Assembly: GCF_003097655.1 (NCBI RefSeq)
Contig: NZ_QCZH01000018.1
Span: 1-64,000 of the forward strand
Length of the DNA: 64,000 nt
Source of the DNA: Flavobacterium laiguense
GTDB lineage: Bacteria > Bacteroidota > Bacteroidia > Flavobacteriales > Flavobacteriaceae
Reading direction: 5' to 3'
Position 1 is the stretch's first letter. Every line of letters starts with the position of its first letter. A program made the position numbers and the translations under genes. This document shows, in pieces, positions 25,796 through 34,508 of the stretch. Below the pieces are notes generated by a model. It searched no databases. It was not told where the DNA came from and worked only from the letters and a program-made list of their open reading frames with translations.

Positions 25796-26857
25796 CTATT
25801 GGTTTTTGAACATTTTTACATTACCGTAATCTGAATTGATAATAACCTTGTTTACACCTTTCTTCTTGTAAAATCCACTCATTTTTTTAGTGTAACTGGT
25901 TTCTTCTTTAGAACTGACATCCAACTCCTTGTCATATTTAAAATTAGCATACTTTACCGTCACATCAAAATCGAAAACATAATTGGGTTCAAAACCTATA
26001 TCTACTCCAGTATAACCAGCCACGATGGTAACATTATTGGCTTTGGCTTGAATAGCATCAATAGAAACGTTACTATATTTAGTGTATAATTTCAATTGAT
26101 TTGATAGAGAACCAATATCAATAGTCAAATAATTACCATTTGCATCTAATGAATTTACTTTTTGAATTTTCACACTCCCGTATTTGCTATTATACTTCAC
26201 ATCATTACCTTCAATGATATCAATTTCAGAATATTCCGAAAGCAAGTCGAGCTTAGAAACTGCATCAATTTTTAATTCCGAATATTTAGAAGTTATTGTC
26301 CCATTTTTAAAGTACTCGATACTTGAATTGGAGCAATACCCAATCTGGATTGCATTACTGTTCCCGTTTAACTTTCCTAAATTAATTTTTCCGTATTTAC
26401 AATTAATATCAGTTGTAGAAAAGAGATCGGAAGTAATGATATTGCCGTATTTGTTGTTTAGTTTTACGGTTCCGTTTCTAGGGATTTTGATGGTATAATT
26501 GATTTCAAAGTTGTTATTTCTTCCGTTACTTTTAGTATTGGTGTTTACAAAAACGGTTTTTGCTGTAACCATACTTTTTAAAGCAATGAAATCAACATCG
26601 ATTCCAGCTAATTTTTGATTGACCCATTTTTCGTTATCACCACTAACCTTAATCAGAACATCAATTTCTATTTTGTCTTCCTCCCAAGTGGTAACAAAAA
26701 TAGTTCCATAAGAATTGTCAATGTTAATACCAGCGTCGCTGTTTACAGTATATACTTTTTTGATGTTTCGTTGTTTTGAATAGGTAAAATCATCATTAGA
26801 AAACCCTAAAAAGGGAATTAAAAATAGGAATAGGAATACGTTATATTGTTTTTTCAT
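25796..26857 (-). CDS. Exported beta-repeat protein, DUF4097-like
   Basis: A 353-residue protein with a signal peptide (about 1-20). After an N-terminal strand region (VNSDAGINIDNSYGTIFVTTWEEDKIEIDVLIK) it has repeated NNKYGNI, CKYGKI, SKYSEL, SEYSEI, SKYGSV and TKYSNV turns about 20 residues apart, a beta-solenoid pattern like that of DUF4097 proteins. It overlaps the upstream anti-sigma-like gene by 17 bases, so expression is tied to the sigma factor. Function is unknown; it is probably periplasmic or at the cell surface and may report envelope state. Confidence 0.8.
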   Translation of the reverse strand: MKKQYNVFLFLFLIPFLGFSNDDFTYSKQRNIKKVYTVNSDAGINIDNSYGTIFVTTWEEDKIEIDVLIKVSGDNEKWVNQKLAGIDVDFIALKSMVTAKTVFVNTNTKSNGRNNNFEINYTIKIPRNGTVKLNNKYGNIITSDLFSTTDINCKYGKINLGKLNGNSNAIQIGYCSNSSIEYFKNGTITSKYSELKIDAVSKLDLLSEYSEIDIIEGNDVKYNSKYGSVKIQKVNSLDANGNYLTIDIGSLSNQLKLYTKYSNVSIDAIQAKANNVTIVAGYTGVDIGFEPNYVFDFDVTVKYANFKYDKELDVSSKEETSYTKKMSGFYKKKGVNKVIINSDYGNVKMFKNQ

Positions 26858-27377
26858 GGTCTAATTTTTTAAGTTTTTCAGTGTCTTGAAGGCGTTGTAA
26901 TACATTTTGAAGAAAAGAAATTCGGGTTTGAAGATTACTTATCATGGCGTAAATGATAGGTTTACTTTCCCCATTGATTTCTAATTCATGTTTAATTTTT
27001 TCATAATCACTATCTAATGCTTTCATTTGTTTGAGGGCATCATTAATGATTTTTTCATTTTCTGGTGATTCTTTAGCTTTAATTTGATCTAACTGATGCT
27101 CAATCAAAACGGTAAAAATCGAATCGGTTTGCTTGGTTTCTTTAGAAGCAAATTTCAGTTCTTTTGGTTTATCATCATTTGTATAAAACAAAGTAATCCC
27201 AAGCATAACAACCACCGATGCGGCTATAGCATAGATAAAGCCAAAGCTATTTTTTCGTTTTTTAAGAGCCAATTTTGCTGAAAATCGATTTATATGTTGA
27301 CTGTCTATTTCATGAACATCCCATTGATTTTCTAAATTTTCAAATAATTGATCTAATTTTTCATTTTCATTCTTCAT
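26841..27377 (-). CDS. Membrane protein, probable anti-sigma factor
   Basis: A 178-residue protein with a cytoplasmic N-terminus of about 43 residues, one membrane segment (about 45-66, FIYAIAASVVVMLGITLFY) and a charged, coiled-coil-prone periplasmic part. Its start overlaps the sigma factor stop (ATGA), the arrangement expected for a sigma/anti-sigma pair. It has no HxxxCxxC zinc motif, so it is not a zinc-finger anti-sigma; the assignment is from topology and position. It also overlaps the next gene by 17 bases. Confidence 0.75.
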   Translation of the reverse strand: MKNENEKLDQLFENLENQWDVHEIDSQHINRFSAKLALKKRKNSFGFIYAIAASVVVMLGITLFYTNDDKPKELKFASKETKQTDSIFTVLIEHQLDQIKAKESPENEKIINDALKQMKALDSDYEKIKHELEINGESKPIIYAMISNLQTRISFLQNVLQRLQDTEKLKKLDHEKTI

Positions 27378-27928
27378 ATCTCATTTAATTTTTTTCTTAA
27401 ACTTTCTTTAGCCCTGCTTAAAGTTGTACGACAATTGGGATAACTAATTTTAAGAATTTCGCTTATTTCTTCTTGATCATAACCTTCAATATAGAATAAG
27501 GTCAAAATCATAGAATAATTGTATTTTAAGGATTGAATCGTGTCCAAAATTTGTTTGACTTTTAGATTATTAAAATCAAAATCATTGTCCAAATCAGTTT
27601 CCGTTTCTTCTAGTTTATAAAGTGTTTTTTCAAAATCTTCTGTTTTAAATGGATTGTTTTTTTTGTAAAAATCAATACTGTAATTTATAATAATTCGTTT
27701 CAACCAAGCACCAAAGGCAACTTCTTGCTTGAAATCATTTATTTTAGTAAATGCTTTCAAAAAACCTTCTTGCATGACGTCTTCGGCAAAATGCTCGTCT
27801 TTCACAATTCGATAGGCCACATTATACATCGCCTTGCAATAGCGATTATAAATCTCAAATTGTGCTTTCTGATTATTCTCTTTGCAAAGCGAAATTAATT
27901 CTTCGATATTTTGGTTGGTTAAGCTCAA
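27374..27928 (-). CDS. ECF-type RNA polymerase sigma factor
   Basis: A 184-residue sigma-70 family factor without regions 1 and 3. Region 2 is visible as YRIVKDEHFAEDVMQEGFLKAFTKI and AFGAWLKRIIINYSIDFYKK, and region 4 as MILTLFYIEGYDQEEISEILKISYPNCRTTLSRAKESLRKKL, which holds the helix-turn-helix for the -35 element. It heads a four-gene operon: sigma, anti-sigma-like membrane protein and two exported beta-repeat proteins. It is divergent from lon across a 297-base gap. Confidence 0.92.
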   Translation of the reverse strand: MSLTNQNIEELISLCKENNQKAQFEIYNRYCKAMYNVAYRIVKDEHFAEDVMQEGFLKAFTKINDFKQEVAFGAWLKRIIINYSIDFYKKNNPFKTEDFEKTLYKLEETETDLDNDFDFNNLKVKQILDTIQSLKYNYSMILTLFYIEGYDQEEISEILKISYPNCRTTLSRAKESLRKKLNEI

Positions 27929-28172
27929 ATACTAGTTAATGATTTATTATAAAGACCCCTCGTTTTTTGATTTGTTACAGTTTTATAAAAATAGTTTAAT
28001 TTTTTTAATGATTTATTTTTAATAAATAACTTGAGAGTTTACAAATACAGGAATTAAAATAAGAGAATATTTCTAATCCAATTGATTTTGGCACAATGAT
28101 TGCCCTATTTTAGTCCTAAATATAATACTGTATTATACATCAATATTATCTCAAAATGTTGTTGTGATGCCT

Positions 28173-28180
28173 TATATTTG
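28173..28180 (+). promoter_or_regulatory. Putative -7 box TATATTTG of lon
   Basis: TATATTTG matches TAnnTTTG and is 45 bases upstream of the lon ATG. The expected -33 TTTG is not clearly present; I saw no CIRCE or other heat-shock operator in 27929-28225. Confidence 0.5.
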
Positions 28181-28225
28181 CGTTCCGAATTAAAAAATTA
28201 ATGACAAAAAGACTTAAAATATACT

Positions 28226-30679
28226 ATGTCAAATCATAAAATACTTACTATTGACAATCTGTCACTTCAAGAATTTGATTCTGAAGCCGAATTAATTCCG
28301 TTATTGACTCCAGAAGATGAGGAGGAAATGAATAATGAAGAATTACCGGATTCTTTACCCATTTTACCATTGCGAAATACCGTTTTGTTTCCTGGAGTGG
28401 TTATTCCAATTTCGGCAGGAAGAGATAAATCGATAAAATTGATAAATGATGCCAATGCTGCTGGAAAAGTAATTGGTGTAGTTTCTCAAATCAACGAAGA
28501 AGATGAGGATCCTACAAAAGATGATATCCATAAAATAGGAACTGTAGCTCGAATTCTTAGGGTTTTAAAAATGCCTGACGGTAATGTTACGGTAATCCTA
28601 CAAGGAAAAAAGCGTTTTGAAATAACTGAAGTTGTTTCGGAAGAACCCTATCTTACGGCTAAAATTAAAGATGTTCGCGAAAAAAGACCAACAAAAAAAG
28701 ACTCCGAGTTCAATGCAATTCTTGATTCGATAAAAGAATTGGCTGTTCAGATTATAAATGAAAGTCCAAATATTCCATCTGAGGCGACATTTGCTATAAA
28801 AAACATTGAAAGTCCTTCGTTTTTAATAAGTTTTGTATCTTCTAACATGAATTTATCTGTTAAGGAAAAACAAGATTTATTATCGATTAATAGCTTAAAA
28901 GATCGTGCTTTAGAGGCTTTGCGCTATATGAATGTTGAGTTGCAAAAACTTGAATTGAAGAATGACATTCAGTCTAAAGTTCGTTTTGATCTAGATCAGC
29001 AACAAAGAGAATATTTCTTGCACCAGCAAATGAAAACCATTCAGGAAGAATTGGGAGGAGTTTCGCAGGAGGAAGAAATGGATGAAATGAGTCTGAAAGC
29101 CAAAACCAAAAAGTGGGACGAAACGACAAAAAAACATTTTGATAAGGAATTGTCAAAAATGCGTCGCATGAACCCACAGGCTCCTGATTTTGGTATTCAA
29201 AGAAATTATTTAGAGTTGTTTTTAGAGTTGCCATGGGGCGAATTTTCTAAAGATAATTTCGATCTAAAACATGCTCAAAAAGTTTTAGATAAAGACCATT
29301 TCGGATTGGAAGATGTCAAAAAAAGAATGATTGAACATCTTGCAGTACTTAAATTAAGAAATGATATGAAGTCACCAATTATTTGTTTAACTGGGCCTCC
29401 AGGTGTTGGTAAAACTTCAATTGGTAAGTCTGTTGCAAAAGCATTGGGTAGAGAATATGTTCGTATTTCATTGGGCGGATTGCGTGATGAAGCTGAAATT
29501 CGCGGTCATAGAAAAACGTATATAGGCGCTATGCCCGGTAGAATTCTTCAAAGTTTAAAGAAAGCAGGAACATCCAATCCCGTATTTGTTTTAGATGAAA
29601 TTGATAAATTATCCTCTAGCCATAATGGAGATCCTTCTTCGGCATTATTAGAAGTTTTAGATCCAGAACAAAACAATTCTTTTTATGATAATTTCCTAGA
29701 AATGGGCTATGATTTGTCTAAAGTGATGTTTATTGCTACGTCTAATAATATGTCAGCCATTCAGCCAGCATTAATAGATCGTATGGAAGTTATAAAAATG
29801 TCTGGTTATACTATTGAGGAGAAAGTAGAAATTGCCCGTAAACATTTGTTTGCAAAACAACTGGAGGCTCACGGTTTGAAAGCCAAAGATTTGAGTATTG
29901 GAAAAAAGCAATTAGAAAAAATTGTCGAAGGTTATACCCGTGAATCTGGTGTTCGTGGATTGGAAAACAAGATTGCTCAAATCGTTCGTAATGCTGCAAA
30001 ATCGGTAGCCATGGAGGAGGAGTATAACAAAAAAGTAACCGACGAAGACATTGTAAAAGTGCTTGGCGTACCTCGATTAGAAAGAGATAAATACGAAAGT
30101 AATGAAGTTGCTGGTGTCGTTACAGGTTTGGCTTGGACAAGTGTTGGTGGTGACATTCTTTTTATAGAATCATTGATTTCTCCGGGTAAAGGAACAATGA
30201 CTATTACAGGAAATTTAGGAACGGTAATGAAAGAATCGGCTACAATTGCTTTAGAATACATTAAAGCTAATGCTGAATTAATGGGATTGTATCCAGAAAT
30301 ACTTGCTAAATATAACATTCACTTACACGTTCCAGAAGGTGCTACTCCAAAAGATGGACCTAGCGCCGGAATTGCGATGTTGACTTCCTTAGTTTCATTG
30401 TTTACCCAGAAACGAGTGAAGAAAAACTTGGCTATGACTGGAGAAATTACTTTGCGTGGAAAAGTATTGCCAGTGGGAGGGATAAAAGAAAAAATATTGG
30501 CTGCCAAAAGAGCCAATATCAAAGAAATCATCTTGTGTCATGAAAACAAAAGTGATATTGATGAAATTAAACCAGAATACTTAGAAGGGCTTACGTTTCA
30601 TTATGTGAAAGAAATGAGTGAGGTTTTGGATTTAGCCATAACCAAAGAGAAAGTTAAAAATGCTAAAGAATTAAAATAA
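28226..30679 (+). CDS. lon: ATP-dependent Lon protease
   Basis: Cytoplasmic AAA+ protease that degrades misfolded and regulatory proteins. The 817 residues have the LON substrate-binding domain (about 45-240, starting LPILPLRNTVLFPGVVIPI), a helical linker, the AAA+ module with Walker A GPPGVGKTS at about 390-398 and Walker B VFVLDEIDK, and the peptidase domain with catalytic Ser near 713 in KDGPSAG and the Lys in GGIKEK near 754-756. Length is normal. It stands alone. Confidence 0.97.
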   Translation: MSNHKILTIDNLSLQEFDSEAELIPLLTPEDEEEMNNEELPDSLPILPLRNTVLFPGVVIPISAGRDKSIKLINDANAAGKVIGVVSQINEEDEDPTKDDIHKIGTVARILRVLKMPDGNVTVILQGKKRFEITEVVSEEPYLTAKIKDVREKRPTKKDSEFNAILDSIKELAVQIINESPNIPSEATFAIKNIESPSFLISFVSSNMNLSVKEKQDLLSINSLKDRALEALRYMNVELQKLELKNDIQSKVRFDLDQQQREYFLHQQMKTIQEELGGVSQEEEMDEMSLKAKTKKWDETTKKHFDKELSKMRRMNPQAPDFGIQRNYLELFLELPWGEFSKDNFDLKHAQKVLDKDHFGLEDVKKRMIEHLAVLKLRNDMKSPIICLTGPPGVGKTSIGKSVAKALGREYVRISLGGLRDEAEIRGHRKTYIGAMPGRILQSLKKAGTSNPVFVLDEIDKLSSSHNGDPSSALLEVLDPEQNNSFYDNFLEMGYDLSKVMFIATSNNMSAIQPALIDRMEVIKMSGYTIEEKVEIARKHLFAKQLEAHGLKAKDLSIGKKQLEKIVEGYTRESGVRGLENKIAQIVRNAAKSVAMEEEYNKKVTDEDIVKVLGVPRLERDKYESNEVAGVVTGLAWTSVGGDILFIESLISPGKGTMTITGNLGTVMKESATIALEYIKANAELMGLYPEILAKYNIHLHVPEGATPKDGPSAGIAMLTSLVSLFTQKRVKKNLAMTGEITLRGKVLPVGGIKEKILAAKRANIKEIILCHENKSDIDEIKPEYLEGLTFHYVKEMSEVLDLAITKEKVKNAKELK

Positions 30680-30698
30680 AATAAATTCTAATAGTTTA

Positions 30699-30757
30699 AA
30701 TTCCAAATTCCAAATCTGAATAGACTCAGAATAATTGGAATTTGGGATTTATTTTTT
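30699..30757 (+). terminator. Imperfect hairpin after lon
   Basis: AATTCCAAATTCCAAAT and AATTGGAATTTGGGATTT can pair imperfectly, followed by a T-rich stretch. This may end lon transcription, but the stem is AT-rich and the call is weak. Confidence 0.45.
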
Positions 30758-30794
30758 GGACTTTCCTTTCTCTTAATTATCTTTTTAATTTTCG

Positions 30795-30821
30795 TAAGTT
30801 TGGTCCCGATAGCTATCGGGA
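30795..30821 (+). promoter_or_regulatory. TAAGTTTG box joined to an 18-base perfect palindrome
   Basis: TAAGTTTG (30795-30802) fits the Bacteroidetes -7 box and is followed one base later by TCCCGATAGCTATCGGGA (30804-30821), a perfect palindrome. Any transcript started from the box would begin inside the palindrome. It is either an operator, a start-site hairpin or a member of the TCCCGA repeat family. Confidence 0.5.
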
Positions 30822-30856
30822 TGGAATTTTAAACTTTGCTTTTTTTTAAATATTGT

Positions 30857-31879
30857 ATGCCCCAAAAACTTTTATTTTTCTTTTTAATTCTAATTTGTTC
30901 TGTCAGCTACGGACAAATAGGAGGGAAGTACACTTATGAGTTTTTGAACTTGGTCACTTCACCCAGGCAAGCAGCATTAGGAGGAAAGACAATTACTATT
31001 TACGATGAAGATGTCAATGAAGCCTTATTTAATCCTGCCACAATAAATGAAGAAATGCATAATCATTTGGCATTAAATTATGGGAATTACTATAAAGAAG
31101 TTACTTACGGTACGGCTTCTTATGCCTACACGTATGACCAGCATTTGCAAACCTTTCAAGCAGGGGTAAACTATATCAATTATGGGAAATTTGATGGATA
31201 TGACGAAAATGGTTTGCCTACATCTGAATTTACAGGTAGCGAAATTGCCCTTTCTGTTGGTTATGCTTATAACATTCCCTATACAGACCTACATATAGGC
31301 GCAAATGCAAAATTTATCGAATCCATTTTGGAGAGTTACAGTTCTTTTGGAGCTGCGGTTGATTTGGGAATGATATATATTGACGAGAAAAATGATGTGA
31401 ATTGGGCTTTGACCTTAATGAATATCGGATCCCAATTTACTACCTACGACGGCAATAGAGAACAATTGCCTTTTGAGATTATTGCGGGAGTTTCCCAAGA
31501 ATTAGAGCATGTTCCCATACGCTGGCATTTGACCGTTGAAAATTTGCAACAATGGAATTTAGCTTTTTCCAATCCCGTTCGAGCAGAAACTTCAATAGAT
31601 GGCAATGTCGCTGACGAAAAGGTTTCTGTTTTCAACAATGCACTTCGACACGTAATTTTGGGTGTTGAACTTTTTCCAAAAAAAGCCTTTAACCTTAGAT
31701 TGGGTTATAATTTTCGTAGAGGAGCTGAATTACAAATTCAAGATCAACGTAATTTCTCGGGAATTTCATTAGGGTTTGGCCTCAAGCTAAACAAACTAAA
31801 ATTCAATTATTCTTATTCTAAATATACTTTGGCTGGAAACACGAGTTTGTTTGGATTGGCTATTAATTTGGGAGAATGA
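30857..31879 (+). CDS. porQ: Type IX secretion protein PorQ
   Basis: Outer-membrane beta-barrel protein of the T9SS, needed in P. gingivalis for attaching cargo to the surface. The protein begins with a signal peptide (MPQKLLFFFLILICSVSYGQ) followed by GGKYTYEFLNLVTSPRQAALGG and FNPATINEEMHNHLALNYGNY, typical of PorQ, and ends in amphipathic strands. I start it at the ATG 30857 (340 residues); a TTG at 30836 would add seven residues in front of the signal peptide and is less likely. It is upstream of cmk, a pairing often seen in Bacteroidetes as I recall. Confidence 0.88.
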   Translation: MPQKLLFFFLILICSVSYGQIGGKYTYEFLNLVTSPRQAALGGKTITIYDEDVNEALFNPATINEEMHNHLALNYGNYYKEVTYGTASYAYTYDQHLQTFQAGVNYINYGKFDGYDENGLPTSEFTGSEIALSVGYAYNIPYTDLHIGANAKFIESILESYSSFGAAVDLGMIYIDEKNDVNWALTLMNIGSQFTTYDGNREQLPFEIIAGVSQELEHVPIRWHLTVENLQQWNLAFSNPVRAETSIDGNVADEKVSVFNNALRHVILGVELFPKKAFNLRLGYNFRRGAELQIQDQRNFSGISLGFGLKLNKLKFNYSYSKYTLAGNTSLFGLAINLGE

Positions 31880-31890
31880 TTTTTAGAAAA

Positions 31891-31928
31891 AGAGAAGAGA
31901 AAATAGAATATAGAGAAGAGATAATAGA
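31891..31928. repeat. Purine-rich direct repeat
   Basis: AGAGAAGAGAAAATAGA (31891-31907) is repeated at 31912-31928 as AGAGAAGAGATAATAGA, a 21-base period with 16 of 17 bases identical. It lies between porQ and cmk, close to the cmk start, and has no coding frame. Confidence 0.6.
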
Positions 31929-31974
31929 TCGAAAAAGTAGAGTCTAAACCTTTTTTTAATCAAAATAATAAAAC

Positions 31975-32667
31975 ATGAAAAAAATAATCGTAGCAATAGA
32001 CGGATTTTCATCCACTGGAAAAAGTACTTTGGCCAAACAACTCGCCAAACAATTAGGGTATGTATATGTAGATACTGGCGCTATGTATCGTGCCGTTGCT
32101 TTGTTTGCGATGCAAAACAATTGTGTTGGAGTTGATTTTTTGGACAAAGAAAAACTGGTAAATAGTTTACCTTCTATAAAATTGCATTTTGAATTTAATC
32201 CTGAATTGGGTTTTGCCGAAATGTATTTGAATGATGTTAATGTAGAAACCGAAATCAGAACCTTGGAGGTTTCCAGTTTCGTAAGTGCTGTAGCTGCAAT
32301 ATCAGAAGTGCGTGCTAAGTTGGTAGAACAACAGCAGGAAATGGGTAAAGAAAAAGGAATCGTAATGGACGGTAGAGATATAGGAACCGTTGTGTTTCCA
32401 AATGCAGAACTCAAAATATTCATGACCGCTGGAGCAGACACCCGTGCACAAAGACGTTTTGATGAATTGCAAGCAAAAGGAGATGCTGTTACTTATGAAG
32501 AAGTTCTTAAAAATGTGGTAGACCGTGATTATGTTGATACCCATAGAGAAGATTCACCATTGGTTATGGCAGAAGATTCAATTGAAATCGATAATTCATA
32601 CCTGAATCGCAAGGAACAATTTGATGTTGTTTTAGAGTTAATAAATGATATTATAGAAGCGGAATAA
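31975..32667 (+). CDS. cmk: Cytidylate kinase
   Basis: Phosphorylates CMP and dCMP to the diphosphates. The 230 residues begin with the P-loop GFSSTGKST (10-18), followed by the YVDTGAMYRAVALF nucleoside-binding block, the DGRDIGTVVFPNAELKIFMTA block and the LID-like RDYVDTHREDSPLVMAEDSIEID end, all standard for Cmk. Length is typical. The gene is upstream of a nucleoside-type transporter, but the junction shows no overlap, and the two may be separate. Confidence 0.95.
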   Translation: MKKIIVAIDGFSSTGKSTLAKQLAKQLGYVYVDTGAMYRAVALFAMQNNCVGVDFLDKEKLVNSLPSIKLHFEFNPELGFAEMYLNDVNVETEIRTLEVSSFVSAVAAISEVRAKLVEQQQEMGKEKGIVMDGRDIGTVVFPNAELKIFMTAGADTRAQRRFDELQAKGDAVTYEEVLKNVVDRDYVDTHREDSPLVMAEDSIEIDNSYLNRKEQFDVVLELINDIIEAE

Positions 32668-32733
32668 ATAGTTGCTAATTTCAATTTTAATAGTAGTTTT
32701 ACAAGCTGATACTTTTTTATAAAAACACAATTC

Positions 32734-34110
32734 ATGGGGATTAAAAATAGGTTGACATTAATGAGCTTTCTACAATTTTTTGTTTGGGGAGCTTGGCTGA
32801 TTACAATTGCAAATTATTGGTTTGGAACCAAGGCTTGGGAAGGAACTCAATTTGGTTTGGTTTTTAGTACAATGGGAGTCGCTTCCCTTTTTATGCCTAC
32901 TCTTACGGGGATTATTGCGGATAGATGGATCAATGCCGAAAAACTATACGGAGTTCTTCATATATTGTATGGTGCTGTATTGTTTTATTTGCCTGAGGTT
33001 ACTACTCCAACTACTTTTATTTACATCATGCTTTTGGCAATGTGTTTTTATATGCCAACTATTGCATTGAGTAATTCGATATCCTATAATGCCTTAAAAA
33101 ACAGCAATAAAGATGTGGTTAAGGATTTTCCGCCAATTCGGGTTTTTGGGACAATTGGTTTTATTGTTGCCATGTGGATTACCAATTTATCAGGAAACAA
33201 GGCTACCGATTATCAATTTTATATCGCGGGAATTGCGGCGATTGGTTTAGGGTTTTACTCTTTTACTTTACCACCATGCAAGCCACAAAGATTAATCAAA
33301 GAGAATACTTCCTTGATGGAAACTCTAGGTTTAGGGTCTTTTAAATTATTTGCCAATTATAAAATGGCGCTTTTCTTTATATTTTCTATGTTTTTAGGAG
33401 GAGCTTTGCAGCTTACTAATGCGTATGGAGATGTTTTTCTAGATGAATTCAAACATTTTCCAAAATATGCAGATTCGTTCGTAGTGGAATATTCTACTAT
33501 CATCATGTCGATTTCTCAAATTTCGGAGACTTTATTTATACTTGCTATTCCGTTTTTCTTGAAACGTTTTGGAATCAAGCAAGTCATGCTAATCAGTATG
33601 CTGGCTTGGGTGTTGCGTTTTGGACTTTTTGCATTTGGAGATCCTGTTCAAGGATTATGGATGATTATTTTGTCTTGTATCGTGTACGGAATGGCTTTTG
33701 ATTTCTTTAATATTTCAGGATCATTGTTTGTTGAAACTCATACAGATCCTAAAAATCGTTCTTCGGCACAAGGGTTGTTTATGATGATGACCAATGGAGT
33801 AGGAGCAATATTAGGAAGTTTTACTTCGGGTTGGGCGATTGACCGCTTTTTTACGAAGTCTTTTAATACTACTACTGAGTTGGCTTCGTTTTTACAAACG
33901 GATACTACAAATCCAAAAATGTTGGAATTTGTAAAAAATCAAGGAAATTCTATTGCTACCGATGGTTTGTTTGATAAAGTAATTATGATGAAAGATTGGC
34001 ATATGATTTGGTTGGCTTTTGCTGCTTATTCCTTGATTATTGCCATAGCGTTTGCCATTTTATTCAAACATGAGCACAATCCGAATGAAGTGGAGAATTT
34101 GAGTCATTAA
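32734..34110 (+). CDS. MFS nucleoside permease-type transporter
   Basis: A 458-residue membrane protein with about 12 hydrophobic segments. The N-terminus MSFLQFFVWGAWLITIANYWFG and PTLTGIIADRWINAEKLYG match the nucleoside:H+ symporter (NupG/XapB) group of the major facilitator superfamily, as do the central FPPIRVFGTIGFIVAMW and GLFMMMTNGVGAILGSFTSGW. It probably imports nucleosides through the inner membrane, which would fit the adjacent cmk in salvage, though that link is only positional. Downstream are two hairpin repeats before rpsA. Confidence 0.85.
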   Translation: MGIKNRLTLMSFLQFFVWGAWLITIANYWFGTKAWEGTQFGLVFSTMGVASLFMPTLTGIIADRWINAEKLYGVLHILYGAVLFYLPEVTTPTTFIYIMLLAMCFYMPTIALSNSISYNALKNSNKDVVKDFPPIRVFGTIGFIVAMWITNLSGNKATDYQFYIAGIAAIGLGFYSFTLPPCKPQRLIKENTSLMETLGLGSFKLFANYKMALFFIFSMFLGGALQLTNAYGDVFLDEFKHFPKYADSFVVEYSTIIMSISQISETLFILAIPFFLKRFGIKQVMLISMLAWVLRFGLFAFGDPVQGLWMIILSCIVYGMAFDFFNISGSLFVETHTDPKNRSSAQGLFMMMTNGVGAILGSFTSGWAIDRFFTKSFNTTTELASFLQTDTTNPKMLEFVKNQGNSIATDGLFDKVIMMKDWHMIWLAFAAYSLIIAIAFAILFKHEHNPNEVENLSH

Positions 34111-34131
34111 ATAAGGTTGATCTTTTAGACC

Positions 34132-34164
34132 AAACCCGACAGGTTTCAAAAACCTGTCGGGTTT
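34132..34164 (+). terminator. Perfect AACCCGACAGGTT hairpin after the transporter
   Basis: AAACCCGACAGGTT (34132-34145) pairs exactly with AACCTGTCGGGTTT (34151-34164) around a five-base loop, 22 bases after the stop codon. It ends in GTTTGTTATT rather than a clean T tract. It can act as a terminator, and I recall the same hairpin as a frequent repeat in flavobacterial genomes. Confidence 0.7.
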
Positions 34165-34197
34165 GTTATTACCGGTAAATCACAATATAAACTAACT

Positions 34198-34273
34198 AGC
34201 CCCGATGGAAGGGAATATCCTTTTTATCCCGATTTTTCATCGGGATAAAAAGATAGGAATGACAGCGGGAACT
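34198..34273. repeat. ATCCCGAT hairpin element
   Basis: TTTTTATCCCGAT (34221-34233) pairs exactly with ATCGGGATAAAAA (34239-34251) around a five-base loop. It is flanked by AGCCCCGATGGAAGGG (34198) and AGCGGGAACT (34264-34273). Its reverse complement matches the core of the element at 17710-17751. The rest of the 34111-34508 gap is the rpsA leader and promoter. Confidence 0.75.
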
Positions 34274-34357
34274 ATACCTCTAAAAAAGCCTAATAATTCA
34301 CTCCTGAACCTTTTTTTGCTTCTTTTTATAGCACTCTTTAATATCTCGGACTAAATA

Positions 34358-34389
34358 TTTTGCCATATTAAATAAATGAATTACTTTTG
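34358..34389 (+). promoter_or_regulatory. Bacteroidetes-type promoter of rpsA
   Basis: A -33 element TTTTG (34358-34362) and a -7 box TACTTTTG (34382-34389) are separated by 19 bases, an excellent fit to the Bacteroidetes consensus. The 5' leader to the ATG at 34509 would be about 110 bases, long enough to hold an autoregulatory structure, although I could not define one. Confidence 0.75.
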
Positions 34390-34508
34390 CACACCTTTTG
34401 GTGGATAAGAGTTTCCTTTAGGTATCAACTATTTATGTAAAACAACTTCTGTTTTTTCTATCGCTTTAAGAAACTCGAGAGAACACAGAATACAAATTTT
34501 CAATCAGC

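Noticed and set aside
27929-28225. Heat-shock operator upstream of lon
   Set aside because: No CIRCE-type inverted repeat is visible; only a -7 box was found.
30836-30856. TTG start of porQ
   Set aside because: The ATG at 30857 begins directly with a normal signal peptide.
31956-32441. Open frame of 161 codons opposite cmk
   Set aside because: It is a shadow of cmk, whose P-loop and other motifs are clear.
34390-34508. Riboswitch or S1 autoregulatory leader in front of rpsA
   Set aside because: The leader is long enough, but I could not find a convincing conserved structure.
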